From: Catonia carolina
Lineage: Eukaryota > Arthropoda > Insecta > Hemiptera > Achilidae
Assembly (NCBI GenBank): GCA_035578175.1
Contig: JAQMRL010000001.1
Coordinates: 62,023,553-62,087,552 of the forward strand
Direction of reading: 5' to 3'
DNA length: 64,000 nt
Under the pieces are notes generated by a model. The model was not told where the DNA came from. It ran no database searches and saw only the letters and a program-made list of their open reading frames with translations. This document shows positions 57,242-64,000 of this stretch, piece by piece (the first letter of the stretch is position 1; each line of letters opens with the position of its first letter). Both the position numbers and the translations under genes were made by a program.

Positions 57242-59020
57242 TTGATTACCTCTTTACCAAGAGATCAAGTACATATGGATTATGGCGCTGTAGCGTACTC
57301 ATCTGCTACTCCCACTCCGCTGAGAATACTTGACACTGTCCACAATTCATGTTTGCGATTGTCTACAGGTGCTTTCCATTCTAGCCCTGTAGATAGTATC
57401 TTAGTTGAAAGTGTAGAAATGTCGTTACATAGTTGTCGCCAACAGCTGATACTGACGTATTTTGCCAAGTTGAGAGCTAGACCTTATCATTTCGTACATG
57501 AAGTAATTCTGAACAACCCCTGTCATGAGTTACATATGATAAACGCCCGACTGCCTTCACCATTCGGCGTAAGAGCGTTGCAGGTATGCAACAACCTTGA
57601 TATTTTTGTTCCTCATGTTTACCCATGTTACCCATATTTATTTCCACCCTGGACTATAACTCAGTTACATTTTAACTTTGAGATGTGTAAGTACTCAAAG
57701 GTTGGCACGAGCTCTTTGGCATTAAATAGCATATTCAGTGAGTTAGTTAATGCTATTAAACCCTCTACGGTTATATACACTGATGGATCAAAGTCGGATG
57801 ATGGAATTGGGTACTCGATTGTTGCTAATGGGAAAACGTATATATTTGGATTACCTGCGGGAACCAGTATTTACACGGCAGAACTTTATGTAATTAGCAA
57901 AGCTCTATCTGTTGTCTGTGTGCGAGGGCGTCGGGTGTTGCTGTGCACTGATTTGCTCAGTGCTCTGCAGTCGATTAGTGATATATATTCACATTACCCG
58001 CTAGTTACAGATGTCCATAGCACCATGAAGCAGCTAAACGATAGAGGAGTAAGCGTTGTTTTCTGCTGGGTTCCAGGTCATGCTGGAATCTCGGGAAATG
58101 AGGCTGCTGATCTGGCCGCTAAGAAGGCGGCTCGCCAACTGGCTTTTACGCAATATCTGACTGTGTCAGATTTCGTGAGTCTAGGGAAGCGGGTCATCAC
58201 TGATTCCTGGCAGATAGAATGGACTGGATTTCATGGCAACAAGCTACCGGAGGTAAAACACGCAGTTAAGACCTGATCTACGTCTCTGAGGAAGAACAGA
58301 AGGAAAGAAGTTGTCGTCGCGCAACTTAGAATTGGTCACACCAGATTAACCCATGGGTATCTCATGACGTTATCTCATGACGTGTGGTGATGCTCCAATG
58401 TGTGGCAGGTGTGATTGTCCTTTGACGATCAAACATGTTTTGGTAGATTGCGTCTGCTACGCAGCTCTGCGTCGGCGATTTAAAATACCCTTCGAGTTAC
58501 GGGATGTACTCAACCACGAAAGCCATTTTTTGGATTTAACTTTAAGATTTCTTAGATCCATTAGTTTGTATAACAGTGTCTGATAGTAAAATAGTAATAT
58601 TTGTTTTAAGTTTATACCTGTATTTGTGTATGTTTTTGTTTATTTTCGTGGCCTCTTTACAGCCTTTTGTTTATCCTTCAGTTCTGTGATATTACGTACT
58701 TTTTTATGTAAATTTTATTTTGTTGGCTGTGATTCTAGTTTGTAAGATTTTAATTTGATAAGTTGTAAATGTTATTTATTCTGACTGTGATATTTATAAG
58801 ATTTAAGTTTATGTTTGTATGTTTATCCTATAAGTTTTTAATATAACTTATTTATGTAAATTTTATTTATTTATCTGTTTTTCTGTGATATTTCTAGTTA
58901 GTAAGACTTTTATGTTATAATAAGAGAAGTACATTTTACACTTGGGCCCTTTACACTCTTGTGTGGAATAACAGGCGATTATAACCGCCCTGGTTTTTTG
59001 CCTTGAAAAACAAAAAACAA
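57242..59020 (+). pseudogene. I-type LINE ORF2 3' end with RNase H
   Basis: A 5'-truncated LINE. The open part (57242-58276) begins in the reverse transcriptase thumb (MDYGAVAYSSATPTPLRIL, then GAFHSSPVDSILVE). It continues into a complete-looking RNase H domain: D181 in YTDGSKSDDG, E214 in TAELYVI, D237 in CTDLLSAL and D290 in GHAGISGNEAAD. This places it in the RNase H-bearing LINEs, probably the I superfamily. A TGA at 58274-58276 interrupts it. The frame then continues (KNRRKEVVVAQLRIGHTRLT), and a 13-bp tandem duplication (58358-58370 and 58371-58383) shifts it. The last part carries the CGRC...H...C zinc knuckle and ends at 58583. The tail runs to a motif near 58985-59020 (AACCGCCCTGGTTTTTTGCC). 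Dead copy. Confidence 0.85.
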
Positions 59021-59145
59021 TTACCAAGAAAATTTAGTGAACAACAGCTCTAATGCAATGCTAGCTCAAACGCCATCTATAATATACGTTTAACTTTTAA
59101 TTAAAGGAAACTGTATGATTGCTTGAGAACAATTAAATATAATAT

Positions 59146-59828
59146 TGTGACAATATCGAAGAAGAGCAACCATTTTGCGAACCATGGTTCGCAAAATTTC
59201 TAATACTTAATTCATAAAATGGTAAAGAGTAGATAATAGAGTAAAAAAGTAACAATAGGGTCAGTTATAAAAGGATATCTATTTATAAAGGGATTTTGAA
59301 AGGGTCTTTGTTGTACAACTATTTGTGAAAGAGTCGGTTGGTTACCTGTAACACCCTTTCATTCAATTATAACTTGTTTACATTAGTTAAGATTTCTCCA
59401 AAAAAGGACTTTTGTATCGCATCTCGGTGTCTTTCGAGAAAACTCTTTGATCCACCTATATAAATAGAGCCCCAAGTGCGGTCAGAGAGTTAGTATTCAT
59501 TTGATCTTTGACGAGTGTTTATTGAAAGAGTGCTATCGGTACGTAGAACAGAGCACGTTCCGGGCATTGTGTTGGTCAACTATTGTTATGCTGTCTTTGT
59601 GTGTGTGTGCATTGTGTAAAATTTTTGTGTATGTGCAATCTATATAGTTGTTTGTAAGTAGCACTAAGTAAATTATTAAGTTTTTTTATTGTATTACTTC
59701 ATTACAATTAGTTTATTATTTATTTTGTAAATCTTTCAGTCGTAATAAATACTTGTAACTGTAAACTTTAGTGTATTAATTACTTAATTACCTAGATCCC
59801 GAAACGGACCTTAGTGGTAAGTGTCACA
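59146..59828 (+). mobile_element. Solo LTR, 683 bp
   Basis: Starts TGTGAC and ends GTCACA, with ATAT at 59142-59145 and 59829-59832 as a 4-bp target duplication. No primer site or internal sequence follows, so the element body was lost by recombination between its LTRs. A promoter is visible on the plus strand: TATATAAATA (59457-59466) and a TCAG initiator-like motif at 59482. AATAAA at 59744 is a possible polyadenylation signal. The U3 part holds a perfect 26-bp palindrome (59172-59197). It does not match either LTR pair in the window. Confidence 0.82.
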
Positions 59829-59869
59829 ATATCTTTAATCTTTTCATTATTTTGTTTTATTCGATGAAG

Positions 59870-60016
59870 TCGCATCAAAATTTTGGTTATTAGCAATTGC
59901 GTGCTTTAAAATATGGAATAATATGCAACAAGTAATTTTTCCAGACCCTAGTCGGGAATGAACCCAAGACCTTCCGCTTTGTATTCCAGGATGCTGACAA
60001 CTTCACTACAGAGGTG
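59870..60016 (-). mobile_element. SINE-B, degenerate copy
   Basis: On the minus strand it has a head with CTCTGTAGTGAAGTTGTCAG and the B box GGTCTTGGGTTCATTCCCG. The body ends in a TTTTGATGCGACTTCATCG tail. It lies about 40 bp from the solo LTR. Confidence 0.7.
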
Positions 60017-60426
60017 GTACTTTTACCTTGTTTTATTTATGTGGATTTTTGGTTTACCTAATGTTTTTCTTATTTGTTCACCTTACTACTAATATATACC
60101 TAATAATTCTTAACATTGCATCTACCGAAGAAGTAAAAAATTAGCCCACTGAATGTTATCAGCAAAACTATTGTTAACCTAAGAAATCATTTCACTCCAT
60201 TAACCAAACTGCTGACATGAAATTGGTAGAAAAAAACAAACGCAGAAGAGAAAACGACTGAACTGAATTGCTTGTCCAAACTAAAAAAAAAAAAACTATG
60301 AAAACATTATCTGATGAAGTTAAAACGGTCTGATCAGAAAATTTCTACACTATAACTTTGTCTATCTACTCAACGCAAAGAACAATTTATAAGAAATTTA
60401 GTTTATCTGAAAGTTGAAGTTAAATT
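60017..60426. other. AT-rich non-coding stretch
   Basis: Nothing recognisable. Confidence 0.55.
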
Positions 60427-61356
60427 AGGTGTGGTAATTAAATAACGAGACTGACGTTGTAAAAGATTTAATTTTAATTTTGTACATAATCACTTATTGT
60501 CACTTTCAATATACACCCTTTTTCTATCCCTACAACGCTCCATGCAAATTTTCGATTGTTGGAAACAGTGCTGGAAGTCATCTTCTGTAAGCTCCTTCAG
60601 GACACGTGCCGCTTTCTCTTTTACAGCTTCCACAGACTCAAATCTTGTCCCTTTTAATGCAGATTTTACCTTAGGGAAAAGGTAGAAATCTCATGGTGCA
60701 AGATATGGTCAATAAGGTCGATGTTCTAACACTGAGATGCTGAACTTGGCTAGGAACCTCTTGACAGATAATGCGGAATGAGCTGGCGCATTGTTTTGGT
60801 GGAGAACCCATGATTTGTCCTTCCACATTTTGGGGCAATTTTTCCTTACTCTTTGACGTAGTTAAGAAAGTACCTCAAGGTAGTAATATTGATTAATTGT
60901 TTGACCTTCAGGAACCCAGTGAAGGTACACAATCTCATGGATATCAAAAAGAACTATCATCATTGTTTTAAATTTTGACTTGCTCATTCGAGCTTTTTTG
61001 GCTCTCGGTGAAGTTCGGCTCTTCCAGTGCATGGATTGGTGCTTTGTTTCCGGATCATAAGTAAAAAACCACGTTTCGTCACATGTAATCTCTTTTACCT
61101 GTTTCCTAAGGTGAAATCTGCATTAAAAGGACAAGATTTGAGTCTGTGGAACCTGTAAAAGAGAAAGCGGCACGTGTCCTGAAGGAGCTGACAGAAGATG
61201 ACTTCCAGCACTATTTCCAACAATGGAAAATTCGCATGGATCGTTGCACTGATAGAGAAGGAGTGTAGCCTATATTGAAGGTGACAATAAGTGATTATGT
61301 ATAAAATAAAAATATATATTTTACAACGTCAGTCACGTTATTTAATACCCACACCT
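60427..61356. mobile_element. Mariner with two inverted 3' ends
   Basis: Both borders carry the same terminal repeat (AGGTGTGGTAATTAAATAAC at the left, the inverted equivalent at the right), followed inward by CACTTATTGTCAC-type sequence. The transposase C-terminus is present twice in opposite orientations: on the minus strand at about 60490-60680 and on the plus strand at 61101-61270. The junction is near 61100. The arms are ~250-260 bp of inverted repeat. A normal mariner has one 5' and one 3' end, so this is a rearranged copy with two 3' ends and no transposase N-terminus. No flanking TA duplication is clear. Confidence 0.78.
60490..61100 (-). pseudogene. Mariner transposase, C-terminal two thirds, broken
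   Basis: On the minus strand the translation reads ITCDETWFFTYDPETKHQS, the first catalytic D block of mariner transposases. Then come KTMMIVLFDIHEIVYLHWVP and VLHQNNAPAHSA, where functional copies have D in place of the first of the two N's. After two stops, YLAP and FYLFPKVKSALKGTRFESVE follow, then the end FQQSKICMERCRDRKRVYIE. The enzyme would cut and paste the element. With stops, a lost second catalytic Asp and no N-terminal DNA-binding domain it is dead. Confidence 0.82.
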
Positions 61357-61767
61357 CTTATAACAGGATATTTAACGTCTAAATCATTTAAGTTCAAATT
61401 TTCGCAAAAGGAATATACATAAAATTATAGTATATAATCTGAGTGTTAATAGAGGTTGCACGACGTACGTGTTTTTTATATTCGTACAAGATAATTGTAA
61501 CAAATAACAGTTACTGGTGTACGGACTATGTATGGGCTTGGTAATGGTGTGCTGGTGAAATTATGTCTTGACACTAAAACATAATATTTTTAATTGTGTG
61601 GGTTTTGACAGGTGCAATTTCTTTAGCCCAGAATAGCGGCTCGTTTGTTCACTTTTTAATTTCCTAGCACGTGATGGAAAGTGCGAGTTAGGTTCTATTA
61701 TTATTTTATGTATTTTTTTATTGATTTCCACTCTATTTTATTCTTTGGGTTTTTATAATTCTGTTTT
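61357..61767. other. Non-coding stretch
   Basis: Nothing recognisable between the mariner and R1 copy 4. Confidence 0.5.
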
Positions 61768-62157
61768 TGCCCATAACGGGCAGGTGGAGTGTTAAATTAA
61801 TTGCACTCCATCTGTTGTTTCCAGGGCTACAAAAAACAGTTCTGTTTCTCATCATATAGTCAGCCAATTATATGACTGAACTATTTAAAAACAAGAAGGA
61901 GAGGTGTAAAAGACACTAGTCAGAGTTATCTCCTCTGAGAGTTTTGAATTTCTCTATAGAGCCAGACCCTGCGGTGAATGAAGTGAAAGTGTTATTTGCA
62001 GGTTGGAAAGTGGGTGCTTTTCGGAGGGCCTGGCATGCTGATAAGCATATTCTTTTTACTCGGTGAGTAAGGCAATATGAACCACCTCACTCTTCGTTTT
62101 TACTTAGTAAAACCTCTAGAGGTTCAAACCAGCCTTTCGGCTGTTGACCTAAGCAAC
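61768..62157 (+). repeat. R1 repeat family, copy 4
   Basis: 390 bp, very like copy 2. Placed at the same borders, the flanks AATTCTGTTTT (61757-61767) and AATTCTATTAA (62158-62168) match at 8 of 11 positions, which suggests an aged 11-bp target duplication. The hairpins GCCC/GGGC, GGAGTG/CACTCC, AGTCA/TGACT, CCTGC/GCAGG, AACCTCTAGAGGTT and AGCC-TTTC-GGCT are all present. Confidence 0.83.
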
Positions 62158-62199
62158 AATTCTATTAATTGTTTACGCTTCTAAAAATTTGGTTGGTTA

Positions 62200-62610
62200 T
62201 AAGAAAGCAGCCGATCTTTTAATGATGAGTCAGCTGTTGTGTTGTCTTGAACAGTGCCAAGTAAAACAGAACGAACTAGTTTTGTGTGTTGTTACTAAAT
62301 TAGTTTCTTTCTGTAGCAGGCAAGTGGCGTACTATTGTTGTGATTGTGTTCATTACAGCTGTAAGTAATAAATTTAATTATTAAAGTGATCTTAAATGGC
62401 TATATATTTTTTTGATTGTCATAATTTTTAAAAAAATGTTTAACAATTTAGCCTACGAATAAGGTAAGTATTTTATTGTAATTTACTAATTATTATAACT
62501 CTAATTTTTAATGTAAGTAAAATTAATTTGTTAAAAATACTTGTTATTAAGTTAAAAAGAAGTTATGTTATTTATAAAGTACCAGATCTCCAAGGAATTT
62601 GGAATAGACG
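62200..62610 (+). repeat. Possible decayed LTR fragment
   Basis: The end (ATGTAAGTAAAATTAATTTG to CCAGATCTCCAAGGAA) aligns with 51320-51430 and looks like an LTR U5 end. Upstream, GCCAAGTAAAACAGAACG and CTGTAGCAGGCAAGTGG may be its R region. Borders not found. Confidence 0.35.
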
Positions 62611-63740
62611 TTTCAGTACTATTATTGATAAACTCTAGTTGCTTTAATTAGCAGTAATGAACCACACACGACTCACACAGTAAAATTCACATTTGTACAA
62701 AACGTCACTCGTATATTTTATTGCACTCTAATGTCTTTACTTTACTCACTCTATTATCTTCACTAATTGTATTGGATGAGTTAGCCAGCCGTTTGTAAAC
62801 TACGATAATCCTACTGTACTTTAGCACATAATTCAGCTAAATTTATGATTAGGCGACCAACAATGGAATGTCCAGTACTCACTGGTGTGATAAAGTTAAA
62901 TTATTCTTCAAATCTATACAAATCCGCTGAGACTAATACTGATAACCACATAAACCAAAAATGCAATTTAGATAAAACGTGTAATGAAAATACTGCACGA
63001 CCCATTCTATACTATGCAGAATTTATTGGGTTTCCCGTAGTCTGAACTACCAAGGCTCTAGTACTGGGTATAACAAACATAAACCATTACGTAAGCTATT
63101 ATAGTTAAGACGAAAGGGGATCAAATTAGGACATTCGGGGACACTAAAGTTCCCCCAGACCATAGAAGCTATAACGTGTACTTACATAAAATCCATTAAT
63201 TAAGTATTCTGAATTCAGAAAAGCCTTTACTCTCGGGATAATTAAAACCCATTCTCCGTATTCTCAACAAAGAAATTTAGTACTACTAATAATGAAACTG
63301 TATATTTGATAAATAAACTAACCAACAATATATAATTCAAAACATTAATATTTAAAGGTACTCATTAAGAATATTTAAATGAAAAATAAAAACCGAATTG
63401 CATACTAATTATATAATAACATAAACCTGATCATAATTAATTTACACATGTTGTACAAGATAACGATTTTGTGCAAATAACAGTGACAATCATGGTTATT
63501 TATAAAATCCCTGATGTGTTCACGTTGTAATCTGTTCAACTTAAAAACAATAAGCAACCCCATGACGCAATAAGATTAGAATGATACGTATGACGTGTGA
63601 ATGAAGTGGTGTAGTGATGTACTACTCTGGCCGACCATTCCTGAGAAGGTATGGTTAATTGAACTCCAAACATCAAAGAACACCGTTAATCACTAGTATT
63701 CTAATCAGTCTAGTATTCAAATCCAGATAATATATTTACC
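62611..63740. other. AT-rich non-coding stretch
   Basis: No recognisable gene. A 66-codon frame at 62845-63045 has no motif. Confidence 0.55.
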
Positions 63741-63744
63741 TTTA

Positions 63745-63832
63745 CTAGGATTTTAACCAGGAACTTTTATCTCCAAAAATGAGCTGTTAAACAGCTAATT
63801 CGAAGCGACGACTTTACCACTAGACGAACCAA
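63745..63832 (-). mobile_element. tRNA-like SINE head (SINE-C)
   Basis: On the minus strand it has the A box TCGTCTAGTGGTAAAGTCGT and the B-box region GTTCCTGGTTAAAATCC. It differs from SINE-A and SINE-B in sequence. The stems do not form a tRNA. Confidence 0.5.
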
Positions 63833-63880
63833 CGGTGGTTTAACAATAGTAAATAAATTATTTTTATGGATAAAAATTAG

Positions 63881-64000
63881 ACGGCTACCTCCGCAGCTTT
63901 GGGAGTAGCGCGCTAGACTACAACGTTGAGTTCCGGGTTCAATTCTCGGCTAGGATTTGGAAATTATAACAAGTCAAAATAAATTGTTCCAGTTACACAA
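63881..64000 (+). mobile_element. SINE-B copy, cut by window end
   Basis: The head has CTCCGCAGCTTTGGGAGTAG and then CGCGCTAGAC, with the B box GTTCCGGGTTCAATTCTCGG. The body starts AAATTATAACAAGTC as in the 44-kb copy. The 3' end lies beyond the window. Confidence 0.75.

Noticed and set aside
50546..62157. R1 copies as a CRISPR-like or tandem array
   Set aside because: The copies are far apart, in both orientations and individually inserted. There is no spacer-repeat periodicity.

Overview
The window is about 64 kb of AT-rich, intron-scale or intergenic DNA from an animal genome, most probably an insect. The reasons are the very low gene density, the Gypsy-type LTR elements, the Jockey- and I-type LINEs, mariner remnants, short tRNA-headed SINEs, and primer sites matching tRNA-Lys and tRNA-Gly 3' ends of the kind known from insects. 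A hemipteroid insect would fit, but nothing here proves the order. I found no host protein-coding exon, rRNA, true tRNA gene or CRISPR array that I could defend. Almost everything recognisable is a mobile element or a remnant of one.

Layout. 0-15 kb: non-coding DNA with SINE copies, a broken DDE_3-type transposase (3.7-4.3 kb), two decayed Jockey-type LINE tails (6.6 and 9.9 kb) and a cluster of three palindromes (5.53-5.57 kb). 15.0-19.5 kb: a minus-strand Gypsy element with near-identical LTRs and a long open pol frame, but no gag and no protease active site. 21.1-21.6 kb: a MITE with ~120 bp inverted ends. 21.9-28.7 kb: a plus-strand Gypsy element with intact gag and pol, a likely -1 frameshift signal between them, and a truncated 3' LTR that runs straight into a second copy of the 94 bp lying before its 5' LTR. 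28.7-40 kb: AT-rich DNA with LINE tails, two of them bounded by clear target duplications, a dense CCAAT/CRE-like cluster (34.36-34.63 kb) and two copies of an unnamed ~390 bp repeat (R1). 40.1-43.4 kb: a minus-strand Jockey-type LINE with an intact 898-codon ORF2 and the C-terminal half of ORF1. 43.7-47.4 kb: two copies of a longer unnamed repeat (R3), one carrying a SINE inserted with an 11-bp duplication. 50-64 kb: two more R1 copies, an I-type LINE tail disabled by a stop codon and a 13-bp duplication, a solo LTR holding a perfect 26-bp palindrome, a mariner whose two ends are inverted copies of the same 3' end, and more SINEs.

How the parts relate. The two LTR elements and the Jockey ORF2 look recently active. 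The LTR pairs match almost perfectly and the reading frames are open. The SINEs, which make no protein, would depend on LINE machinery of this kind. The most interesting items are the R1 repeat family with 11-bp duplications and conserved hairpins, the aberrant right end of the 21.9-28.7 kb element, its frameshift signal, the CCAAT/CRE cluster and the palindrome-bearing solo LTR. All alignments were done by eye, so percentage identities are approximate and family names are deliberately broad.
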